A stretch of DNA of 64,000 nucleotides, taken from assembly GCF_017792025.1 (NCBI RefSeq), contig NZ_CP046956.1:3844001-3908000 (forward strand), given 5' to 3'. Of this stretch, positions 17,718 through 25,168 are shown in pieces; within the stretch, counting starts at the first letter, position 1, and every line of letters begins with the position of its first letter. Both the position numbers and the translations under genes were made by a program. The notes under the pieces were generated by a model. The model made no database searches and was not told the DNA's origin. It saw only the letters and a list, made by a program, of their open reading frames with translations. The DNA is from Sediminibacillus dalangtanensis. GTDB taxonomy: Bacteria; Bacillota; Bacilli; Bacillales; Amphibacillaceae.

Positions 17718-17876
17718 ATGGATGAAATCTCTATTGAATCTATGGTTTCCCTAATTAGTAATTTGGGGTTTCCTGTAGTTCTTGTAATATATCTTTTAGT
17801 CAGATTTGAGAAAAAGATAAGTGATTTGTCAGACACCATTAAAGAGCTCAATGAAGCTATAAGGAAACGCAAATAA
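17718..17876 (+). CDS. yvrJ: YvrJ-family small membrane protein
   Basis: A 52-residue protein: a short amphipathic start MDEISIESMVSLISN, a single membrane helix GFPVVLVIYLLVRFE and a basic coiled tail EKKISDLSDTIKELNEAI. This is the YvrJ pattern (GFPIV....LL.R.EKK). GAGGGGAGGGG precedes the ATG at 17718, and the longer reading frame has no site. In Bacillus subtilis yvrJ is divergent from sigO and is transcribed by SigO with oxdC. Here it stands alone and ends in a terminator, with no oxalate decarboxylase gene next to it. Confidence 0.75.
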   Translation: MDEISIESMVSLISNLGFPVVLVIYLLVRFEKKISDLSDTIKELNEAIRKRK

Positions 17877-17885
17877 TCTTAAAAC

Positions 17886-17929
17886 AAAAAAGACCAGGAT
17901 GTTGGCGATGGCCATCATCCTGGTCTTTT
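17886..17929. terminator. Bidirectional terminator between yvrJ and the anti-sigma gene
   Basis: AAAAAAGACCAGGATG and CATCCTGGTCTTTT form a long stem around a 13-base loop. It can stop both convergent transcripts. Confidence 0.9.
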
Positions 17930-17955
17930 CAGCATTACAACGCATTAATAAGTTT

Positions 17956-18891
17956 CTAATTTAAGGACCTATAACCTGTTAAATCAGGTTTATAATCAAA
18001 CTCTTCTAAGCCCTCATCTATTTCCAAGCTTTCTGTATAAAGAGAATCCTTCACTTCTCCACTTGAAGAATATATTTCGTATTGTATTAATATCCCGGTT
18101 TCCTTATCCACCCAAAATCGAAAAGAATCTGCTGAATTTAGCTCCTTTCCATAATCACTAAGTTCCCCAGCAATAACAAAAATCTTTCTACCCACTAATT
18201 CCCCATTTTGCTCCTCAATCGACCACAAATCCATGCTTGCCAGGTAATCCCTGGCCATATGAGTGGGGAATAATGATTGTGTAACAGGTTTTAATTTAGG
18301 TTCCCTATCTTGATTTTCCGCCTTAAAATAAGTACCTTCCGACTCATCTACCTCCCAGATATAATCCTCACTATAGTAATATCTGCTTTCCTCGTCACCG
18401 TTAATACTATTCGAAGTGGCATAACCTCCAAATGGGTCCTCCATGCTTAACTTATAATTAACTTCCTCATTTAAGTCTATATTCTCAAGGTGATAGTTGA
18501 ATTCTCCTTGTGCTGTCATAAAGTTTTCATCTGAATTCAGCATTAGATTCTTGATAGCCTTTTTAGTTAAGTTGTTCTTTTCCTCATTTGTGGACTCTTC
18601 GAAAGAATGATCACTCTCACCAATTGATGGATTATCTTCGGAAGAAGAGTTAAACTGACCATTATCCTTTATGGCACTATATCCAATATAGCTTATACCG
18701 AGCAATAAAATTGCCGTAAGAACGAAATTCATTGGTCCTCTCCAATGCCGCTTTTTGTACCTTTTCTCATTATTTGTACGATGTAATTTGTCCAAGACTT
18801 GCTCTTTACTTTTTTTTGTAAACTCCACTTTTTTTAATTCCGACGAGTTATCTATTCTTTGTTTTAGTAACTGAAAGAATTCTTCATCCAT
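17956..18891 (-). CDS. Membrane-bound anti-sigma factor for the adjacent ECF sigma
   Basis: A 311-residue protein with a cytoplasmic N-terminal domain of about 50 residues, one membrane helix (about 53-70, FVLTAILLLGISYIGYSAI) and an outside domain of about 240 residues. The outside part has lipoprotein-carrier-like strands (EFNYHLENIDLNEEVNYKLS, FRFWVDKETGILIQYEIYSS). It starts eight bases inside the ECF sigma gene, the usual arrangement for a membrane anti-sigma that holds its sigma factor until an envelope signal arrives. No zinc-binding HXXXCXXC motif is seen in the N-terminal domain. Confidence 0.8.
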   Translation of the reverse strand: MDEEFFQLLKQRIDNSSELKKVEFTKKSKEQVLDKLHRTNNEKRYKKRHWRGPMNFVLTAILLLGISYIGYSAIKDNGQFNSSSEDNPSIGESDHSFEESTNEEKNNLTKKAIKNLMLNSDENFMTAQGEFNYHLENIDLNEEVNYKLSMEDPFGGYATSNSINGDEESRYYYSEDYIWEVDESEGTYFKAENQDREPKLKPVTQSLFPTHMARDYLASMDLWSIEEQNGELVGRKIFVIAGELSDYGKELNSADSFRFWVDKETGILIQYEIYSSSGEVKDSLYTESLEIDEGLEEFDYKPDLTGYRSLN

Positions 18892-19384
18892 TCTTGGACA
18901 CCTCTTTCTTTAATAAGTCTTTAGCCCTTCTTAATTGTGATTTAATCGTGTTTTCATTCTTTTCTAATGCGTAAGATATTTCCTTTATTGTTAGCTCTTT
19001 ATAAAAATATAATATAATGATTTCTCTGTATTTAACGGGAAGATTCATAATAGATGCTGTTACTTCATCCTCTATGCTCTTCTCCAGAATCTTTGTTTCT
19101 ACTGAAGGGGTTTTTAGTAGATTGATAAGATTTTCTCCTAATAAAGTCCGTTTTTTGTATGCACTCCGCAAATAATCTTTGGAGCGATTGATTGCTATTT
19201 GGATCAGCCAGTTCCTCAGCGAGTCCCCTCTAAATTGGTGGTAATGTGTGAAACACTTAATAAAGGTTTCCTGCGTAATATCGTCAGCTAATGAATAATC
19301 TCTAACATACATGTACACAATTCTCTTAATATCTGTACCATAGAGATTCATTATTTCTTCAAATTCTAATTCCTGATCATCCAT
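18884..19384 (-). CDS. ECF sigma factor
   Basis: A 166-residue sigma factor. Region 2 is at about residues 8-75 (YMYVRDYSLADDITQETFIK, then FRGDSLRNWLIQIAINRSKD) and region 4 at about 105-160 (LPVKYREIIILYFYKELTIK and NENTIKSQLRRAKDLL). GAGGTGAAAAA precedes the ATG. It overlaps the anti-sigma gene. The group looks like the SigV/SigX/SigM kind that answers cell-envelope stress. Its targets are not visible, though the leaderless protein gene immediately upstream is a candidate. Confidence 0.93.
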   Translation of the reverse strand: MDDQELEFEEIMNLYGTDIKRIVYMYVRDYSLADDITQETFIKCFTHYHQFRGDSLRNWLIQIAINRSKDYLRSAYKKRTLLGENLINLLKTPSVETKILEKSIEDEVTASIMNLPVKYREIIILYFYKELTIKEISYALEKNENTIKSQLRRAKDLLKKEVSKNG

Positions 19385-19471
19385 TTTTTCACCTCAACAA
19401 TATGACGGGATAGGTTTTAAAAAGGTTTAATTTATTTTATAAAAGCACTGCAAAAGATACAATAGTAAAAG

Positions 19472-19513
19472 AAAAAAGTGTATTCTTGGATATTTCCAAG
19501 AATACACTTTTTC
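19472..19513. terminator. Perfect bidirectional terminator
   Basis: AAAAGTGTATTCTTGG pairs with CCAAGAATACACTTTT, with A- and T-runs on both sides. It lies two bases beyond the stop of the gene at 19515-20078. Confidence 0.92.
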
Positions 19514-19514
19514 T

Positions 19515-20078
19515 TTACGGCAGGTTAATATTATAGCTTGAAGGATAATATCCTTTTGTGGGCTCATCCAAATAAAGTTGGGTACTCTTATAGGTACCTC
19601 CTTCATAATAACCTGTAATACGGATTAAACTGTTTTTGGGATAACTACTGGATGGTGTGTAACCGTAACCACTTGCTACATGAATTTTGGTTCCAGCAGG
19701 CAACCGTTTTAGAGGTCCTCTAATACCATAATCCGATTGGCGGTACAGTCTGCCTTCGAATCTGAGTGTATAGTAAACCCCGCCATTTCCATCCGTCCAC
19801 TTAGATCCCCAAATACCATTATGAATGCTTAATCGTCTTAATGTGTAATATTTATACAACCCATTTACGTAAAAGTTCCCTCCTGAATATTCATAGGTAT
19901 CGGTGATCCAACGTCCTTTTGACTGATCCCAATGCTTAAGTTCTGCTACATAACCACCTTGATTACCAAACGCGCTACTCTTATAGTAGGGGTCATTTAA
20001 TTGATAAAAAATAGTACCATCCCTAGGAAACGAAAAACCTCCATTACTTGTATCCATTCCAACAAAAACCCATGCCAT
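19515..20078 (-). CDS. Tyr/Gly-rich beta protein of unknown function, no signal peptide
   Basis: A 187-residue protein with unusually high Tyr, Gly and Ser content and almost no long helix. It shows repeated short strands such as WITDTYEYSGGNFYVNGLYK, GGVYYTLRFEGRLYRQSDYG and RITGYYEGGTYKSTQLYLDE. It resembles an extracellular or particle protein but has neither signal peptide nor anchor. GGGAGG precedes the ATG. It is divergent from the large DUF1906 protein, which is also leaderless, and the two may be functionally linked. No family recognised. Confidence 0.7.
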   Translation of the reverse strand: MAWVFVGMDTSNGGFSFPRDGTIFYQLNDPYYKSSAFGNQGGYVAELKHWDQSKGRWITDTYEYSGGNFYVNGLYKYYTLRRLSIHNGIWGSKWTDGNGGVYYTLRFEGRLYRQSDYGIRGPLKRLPAGTKIHVASGYGYTPSSSYPKNSLIRITGYYEGGTYKSTQLYLDEPTKGYYPSSYNINLP

Positions 20079-20528
20079 TATAATTCCTCCCTTATATTTT
20101 AGCCTGTATACATAAGGCCACTTTGTTGTTACATCCTTTAAAGAGAGGTATTAAGTAAAAAAATCAATCATATTATTCAATTTCATTAAAAATATCCAAT
20201 CGCTCATGTATAGAAATATTCTTGTTTTTAATAGTCCCATTTCAAATCTATGTATAATTCTTCAACTTCGTTTCATCTAAACTCTATCTCCGTTAGCAAC
20301 AGGAGATAGATATCTCCTTTAATCTAGCTTTTTTAGGAAACTTAAATTATTTCAATTTCATTCTTTTAAGACAGAAAGGGGATGCAGGTTCGTAAAAAGT
20401 TTGCGAAAAATTCACTATAATCTAATTGAAAGTAAAATTATAAAATAATTTATAATAATGATTGATTTTCAAGCTTTATCTTTCTCTTTAGATATTGTAA
20501 TAACTTAAACAGAAAGGAATGAGTTTAA
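20079..20528. other. Long AT-rich divergent promoter region
   Basis: About 450 bases without a gene between the leaderless 187-residue protein and the DUF1906 protein. A TATAATAAT block at about 20450-20460 could be a -10 box for the plus-strand gene. AGAAAGGGGATGCAGG near 20370 looks like a ribosome binding site but leads to no frame. I see no further structure. Confidence 0.45.
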
Positions 20529-22712
20529 ATGGATGAAATGGTACTAGAAACACAGCACTGGTTAAACGATACGTATGGAGGAAGAAGTGGATTCAATTAT
20601 GTGTATCCTAGTGGTCAAACCGGTTGGGAAACAATGTATGGATTAACTAGAGCGCTACAACTGGAACTCGGAATCATAAATACCGCTGACAGCTTTGGAC
20701 CGACAACCTTAAACTATCTGGATGTTTATGGTCCAATCAGCCTTTCTTCAAATAATGACGCTAGTAATCAACAAAACGTCAATATTATTAAAATTATTCA
20801 GGGCGGTCTTTATTGTAAAGGGTATTCGCCAGGCGGTATAACGGGATACTTTGGACCTGGTACAGATTTAGCCATCAAGTCTATACAATCAAATATTGGG
20901 CTGAATGAACTTACTGGCGTGGTTACACCTAAACTATTTAAAGCAATCCTAACAATGGATGCTTATATAGTAGTTAATAACGGAAGTTCCGTTATTCGAG
21001 AAATTCAACAGTTTTTAAACAGAACATATAACCATAGGAAAAATTTTTTCTTCGGACCGTGCGATGGACATTTTTCCAGGGACACTCAAAAGGCTTTGGT
21101 CTATGCTATTCAATATGAAGAAGGACTCCCAGACTCTGTTGCAAATGGTAACTTTGGACCTACTACACGAAGTGAATTACCGGTTTTAGAGTTAGGAGAC
21201 TCTGATTCTGATAAAAACTTTGTTCGCTTATATCAAGCATCATTAATATTTAACAATCAAGACTCCCCATTTGATGGAGTATTTTCTCAAGAAGTTGCAA
21301 ATGCAACCCGGATTTTTCAAGAATTTGCCAAACTTCCCGTAACCGGTAAGGCAGATTATCAAACATGGGCTTCACTTTTAGTAAGTACAGGTGATCCAAA
21401 TCGCAGAGGGGATGCTTGCGATACAAGTACAGAGGTCACTTTCAAAAGAGGATTGGCTATCAAAAATGCTGGATATGATATTGTTGGCAGGTATTTAACT
21501 AATGCACATATACCTGACCCTTTAAACAAGAAAATACAACCTGGAGAACTGGATCAGATTTTTGGCGCAGGACTCTCCGTATTTCCGATTTTTCAAACCT
21601 ATGGAGGGGACGCCTCCTACTTCGGTAAAAATCAAGGTAGAGCTGATGCTATCGAAGCCTTTAATGCAGCCAAAGAGTATGGTTTTCCTGAAGGTACAAC
21701 TATTTATTTCGCAGTAGATTTTGATGCAATGAACTACCAAATAACAGACAATGTTCTCCCATATTTCAAAGCAGTTAGTGAGAGACTAACAAATCTTGGA
21801 GGATTCTACAATGTTGGGGTTTACGGTCCTCGTAATGTATGCATAAGAGTCTCCCAGAAGGGTTATGCGACAAAGAGTTTTGTCAGTGGGATGTCAACAG
21901 GTTTTAGTGGAAATCTTGGTTTTCCTCTTCCTCAAAACTGGGCCTTTGACCAAATTTCTACAATTGGAGTTGGAGCCGGGGAGAGTTACATTGAAATAGA
22001 CAATAACATTGTTTCTGGCAGAGATACAGGGGTGACGAATGTCAATCCTGAACAAACAGTTCCAGACGAAACGTGGATGGCTCTTTATAACGCTTGGTTA
22101 GACGTCGCATCCAATTTCCCTGTATTTAACGAAAAACCGTCATTATTCACAACAAACTTTAATTTTAATAGAAGATATAATGTGATTAGTACCTCTTTAG
22201 TAGACGTAGATGTAGAAACATCCACAACTTTTACTATGCCCGGATCTAATGACGTACATGCTATAGAAGTAAATAATGGTACGTTAGGTATGTCAAGTTC
22301 AGAAATACTAGGAGACGCTAAAACAAAACTTTCTACGTCGCAAATTGACCAATATGAAAATTTGCTTGAGAATGTGGCTCTATCTGTAGGAAATGGCTTT
22401 GTTGAATTTACTTTAACTCCGATTGGTGACAAGTTAGAAGTAAGAGTAACAGCTTATAAAGACGATGTTCAAGTTGGAGATAATGTACTGAAACTGAAAG
22501 TAGATGTTATTTATTCTATTTCAAACTTAGAGCCAGTTGATCCTGAGCCTGGGTTAGGAACTTTATTAGGCACTCTTGCAGTAGGAACAGTAGCTCTGGG
22601 TGTACTTATTTACTTTGCACCCGCGGTGCTTGGTATAGGTTTAGCCGGAGCCACAGCGGTAGGATTATTCTCATTTCTAACAGGTGACGCCGAAGATGAC
22701 AATGAAGCGTAA
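20529..22712 (+). CDS. Multi-domain peptidoglycan-binding and DUF1906 glycoside-hydrolase-like protein
   Basis: A 727-residue protein. The first 290 residues hold four peptidoglycan-binding-like repeats, each ending in a FGPTT or DGVFS type turn (about 1-70, 84-142, 150-218 and 222-290). Residues 295-500 are a DUF1906 barrel (RGDACDTSTEVTFKRGLAIK, NAGYDIVGRYLT, TTIYFAVDFDAMNY, YNVGVYGPRNVCIRVSQKG, then ESYIEIDNN and SGRDTGVTN), related to GH25-type lysozymes, where the Asp in YFAVDFD is in the catalytic position. A domain of unknown kind covers 510-670, and the last 50 residues form one or two membrane helices (TLAVGTVALGVLIYFAPAVL, then IGLAGATAVGLFSFLTG). There is no signal peptide, which is odd for a wall-active enzyme. 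Confidence 0.85.
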   Translation: MDEMVLETQHWLNDTYGGRSGFNYVYPSGQTGWETMYGLTRALQLELGIINTADSFGPTTLNYLDVYGPISLSSNNDASNQQNVNIIKIIQGGLYCKGYSPGGITGYFGPGTDLAIKSIQSNIGLNELTGVVTPKLFKAILTMDAYIVVNNGSSVIREIQQFLNRTYNHRKNFFFGPCDGHFSRDTQKALVYAIQYEEGLPDSVANGNFGPTTRSELPVLELGDSDSDKNFVRLYQASLIFNNQDSPFDGVFSQEVANATRIFQEFAKLPVTGKADYQTWASLLVSTGDPNRRGDACDTSTEVTFKRGLAIKNAGYDIVGRYLTNAHIPDPLNKKIQPGELDQIFGAGLSVFPIFQTYGGDASYFGKNQGRADAIEAFNAAKEYGFPEGTTIYFAVDFDAMNYQITDNVLPYFKAVSERLTNLGGFYNVGVYGPRNVCIRVSQKGYATKSFVSGMSTGFSGNLGFPLPQNWAFDQISTIGVGAGESYIEIDNNIVSGRDTGVTNVNPEQTVPDETWMALYNAWLDVASNFPVFNEKPSLFTTNFNFNRRYNVISTSLVDVDVETSTTFTMPGSNDVHAIEVNNGTLGMSSSEILGDAKTKLSTSQIDQYENLLENVALSVGNGFVEFTLTPIGDKLEVRVTAYKDDVQVGDNVLKLKVDVIYSISNLEPVDPEPGLGTLLGTLAVGTVALGVLIYFAPAVLGIGLAGATAVGLFSFLTGDAEDDNEA

Positions 22713-22719
22713 ATTATCT

Positions 22720-22746
22720 AACCGCCCGTAAAACGGGCGGTTTTAG
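22720..22746 (+). terminator. Rho-independent terminator
   Basis: ACCGCCCGT and ACGGGCGGT flank a three-base loop and are followed by TTTTAGTTT, eight bases beyond the DUF1906 gene. Confidence 0.92.
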
Positions 22747-22859
22747 TTTCGCCCTATAAGGCTCTTTAACTTTACCAACATGGCCACTGATGGGGTTTCG
22801 GAATTGACCGTCAACCGCTTATATTCCTACCTATAACTAAATGGTGACGCATTCACATT

Positions 22860-23040
22860 TATCATGTTGACTATTAGTCTATCCTCCTCCTGTTCTATAA
22901 TATATCTTGCCATAGTTTTTTGATTGAGCCCACTATACTGAGATCATAACCTTTTGCCCAAAATGTGTGTTTCCCATGATTTTACTTTAAGCACATGTCT
23001 GTCAACGATCATTAAAGAGCTTTTACCTTTTAAGTAACTC
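22860..23040 (-). pseudogene. Remnant of an IS200/IS605-type TnpA transposase
   Basis: On the minus strand MIVDRHVLKVKSWETH is followed, in a shifted frame, by FWAKGYDLSIVGSIKK and then by TMARYIIEQEEDRLI. Together they match the C-terminal half of Y1 transposases, where a K.WG.H.W..GY...TVG motif precedes the terminal YIENQ helix. The catalytic N-terminal part and the element ends are missing. About 350 bases between the terminator at 22746 and the next gene are explained by this decayed copy. Confidence 0.6.
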
Positions 23041-23060
23041 GTAAATAAAAGTCCTGAATA

Positions 23061-23591
23061 TTATAGGGTAAGATTCTTACTGGTTTGTCCTCTTATAGTT
23101 TTTAGATACTCAGCTTTCTCCTCTGTACTAAGATTTATTGTCTCCTTTTTCAATATGATAGCAAAGATGTCAGAAACATATAGAAAAAAATGCTCTGAAT
23201 CCTCCCCGATTCTTTCCACATCCTCCCAAGAATAATGATCCTTAAAATTATCCGTTTCTCTCTCTATTCCCGATTTTGAAATAGTTACTTTATGTTGCCC
23301 TAACAATGGTGAAGGTTTACTTTTTTTATATATTCTTTTAATACTTAATAATGTCAGCCAATCGTAAAGAGGATTAAAAATTAAAAAAAAGACAACAGTA
23401 AGAATAATGGCTAAAATACCTTCACTTAAAAATGGAGGTCTACCTAATGATATGAGCATTAACACAAATATAGAAACAGTTGAAATTAAACGGCCGTACA
23501 ATTTCCTTTTGATATGAATACTTGAGTTACAAAGTGATTCTTTTTGCAAAGCCATTAAATCATCTAAATTGACATCGTACAATAAAACCAT
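23061..23591 (-). CDS. YcxB-like membrane protein
   Basis: A 176-residue protein with two membrane helices (about 32-50 and 58-78) and a C-terminal soluble domain with the YcxB pattern: HKVTISKSGIERETDNFKDH, then YSWEDVERIGEDSEHFFLYV and DIFAIILKKETI. The family is common in Firmicutes and its function is not known. TAAGGAGAATAAATCTT precedes the ATG at 23591. It stands alone. Confidence 0.75.
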   Translation of the reverse strand: MVLLYDVNLDDLMALQKESLCNSSIHIKRKLYGRLISTVSIFVLMLISLGRPPFLSEGILAIILTVVFFLIFNPLYDWLTLLSIKRIYKKSKPSPLLGQHKVTISKSGIERETDNFKDHYSWEDVERIGEDSEHFFLYVSDIFAIILKKETINLSTEEKAEYLKTIRGQTSKNLTL

Positions 23592-24121
23592 AAGATTTAT
23601 TCTCCTTAATAGTTATATAAATTTTGTTTAATCAGTATGTCCAAGTAAATTTTAATATCTAGAGGATTGTAATTAAGCACAAAAGCACATATTTATTCCT
23701 TTCCCATAGAATACATTATTTTTTACTTGTTCAACAGCCTCTTTTTATTCTTACTGATTTTTCTGATTACCTAACTTTAACCACTATTAAATAAGAATCT
23801 TCTTTACATTCGTGAGAAGGTTAATAGATTACTTAAGGTCTTGGAAACCTATAATATCATCATTAAGATACAACCCTTATCGAATATGGATGGTTATTCC
23901 TCTTGTACATTTTGATAAGCTGCATTCAAAAAATCCCAGTATGTCTAGCGCTTCTGCCGAGCAAAGAATAGATTCGAAATTTTCTTGCCGTTTTTTCAAT
24001 TACAGATTATAAGAGGAATATTTTGTGAATTTGTATCAAATTTAAACGAGTAATAATAGAAAAAATCCCCCGAATGATGATTAAACGGATATTCTTATAT
24101 AGATAAAGTGAATTTTTAAAA
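23592..24121. other. Gene-free AT-rich stretch
   Basis: About 530 bases with no gene, repeat or clear terminator that I can support. A 66-codon plus-strand frame at 23812-24012 has no start site and unlikely composition. The stretch separates core-like genes from the McrBC restriction genes and may be an insertion boundary. Confidence 0.4.
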
Positions 24122-25168
24122 CTATGCAAAAAATTGATTGGCATATGCTAATAGGTTGTCCTTTATGCCACTAAAATCTTGTTGTAAATCAAGAGATATA
24201 ACTATAATTTGATTACCTTTAATGTGATAAATATGGTTAGGTTGACTTAATGAGGTTGTTTTCGCATAAAGTAAAATACCAGCAACCGTTTCATCCGGTT
24301 CTTTTTTCCAATTATTTATATATGTAAATATTTGATAAAGATTACCGGATTTTTGTTTTGCAGCTCCACCTTCAAATCTTGCCACCATATTATCAGAATA
24401 AAATTTCGCATCGACAATCAATGTTTTGTTATCTTTTTGAAGTACAAGGTCTGTTTGCATAATCGGTAATGCATCTGTGAATTCATCATCAACCATCCAC
24501 TGAATTTGAGGATGGGATACTTTATATTTCGTTTCACGTTTAAAAAATGCATAGATGAACTTTTCATATAAAGACGATAATCTTTGTTCGTCTTGAACCT
24601 CTTTCATCATTTGAGATGTAGAGCTTTCATCAAATAATAACTGCTCATAAAGATATCTACACACGTCTACAATAAATTGATAACGAATGTTTTTGCGGTT
24701 ATATCTAACGTTTTTCCATAGCTTCAAATCCAGCTCTACATCTGATACCTCTGTAAAATAAGGCAGCATACCGTAAAATAGTCTACGCATTTTTTGACTT
24801 ATTTTATTTGAGCTCGACAGGTAAACAAGTGCCGCTTTAATAATTTGATTCAACAATACATTTTCAGAGAACTCATCATATACTACTGCAACTTTCTTAT
24901 TTACCAATGCATCTTTCTTTATCGTAGAATTGATATCAATTTTCCCCTTAATAACATTGGAAGTCTCTTCAACACTTATATAACCTTTACTTAATCCTCC
25001 ACGAATCAAAATAGGTATACCAATCGATAAAATTTTTGTGTAAAGCTCTTTGACGTTATCAAACTTTTCTGTTCCGATTTGTTTATACTCGGAAAGATTT
25101 AACGTTTGATATGCATAGGAAAGCATATAGTATATATTACGAATTGGAATATTATTATTTCTCTCCAT
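24122..25168 (-). CDS. mcrC: McrC-family restriction subunit
   Basis: A 348-residue protein with the McrC opening IPIRNIYYMLSYAYQTLN, a central helical domain, and near the C-terminus a PD-(D/E)XK nuclease core: LPIMQTDLVLQKDNKTLIVD followed by AKFYSDN (Asp, Asp-Ala-Lys). McrC is the nuclease partner that binds the GTP-driven McrB ring and cuts DNA carrying modified cytosine. I start at the ATG at 25168, inside the end of mcrB, because the McrC family begins there. The longer frame adds residues that only mirror mcrB. Confidence 0.88.
   Translation of the reverse strand: MERNNNIPIRNIYYMLSYAYQTLNLSEYKQIGTEKFDNVKELYTKILSIGIPILIRGGLSKGYISVEETSNVIKGKIDINSTIKKDALVNKKVAVVYDEFSENVLLNQIIKAALVYLSSSNKISQKMRRLFYGMLPYFTEVSDVELDLKLWKNVRYNRKNIRYQFIVDVCRYLYEQLLFDESSTSQMMKEVQDEQRLSSLYEKFIYAFFKRETKYKVSHPQIQWMVDDEFTDALPIMQTDLVLQKDNKTLIVDAKFYSDNMVARFEGGAAKQKSGNLYQIFTYINNWKKEPDETVAGILLYAKTTSLSQPNHIYHIKGNQIIVISLDLQQDFSGIKDNLLAYANQFFA

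Noticed and set aside
23812..24012. A 66-codon plus-strand frame
   Set aside because: No ATG with a ribosome binding site and no recognisable composition.
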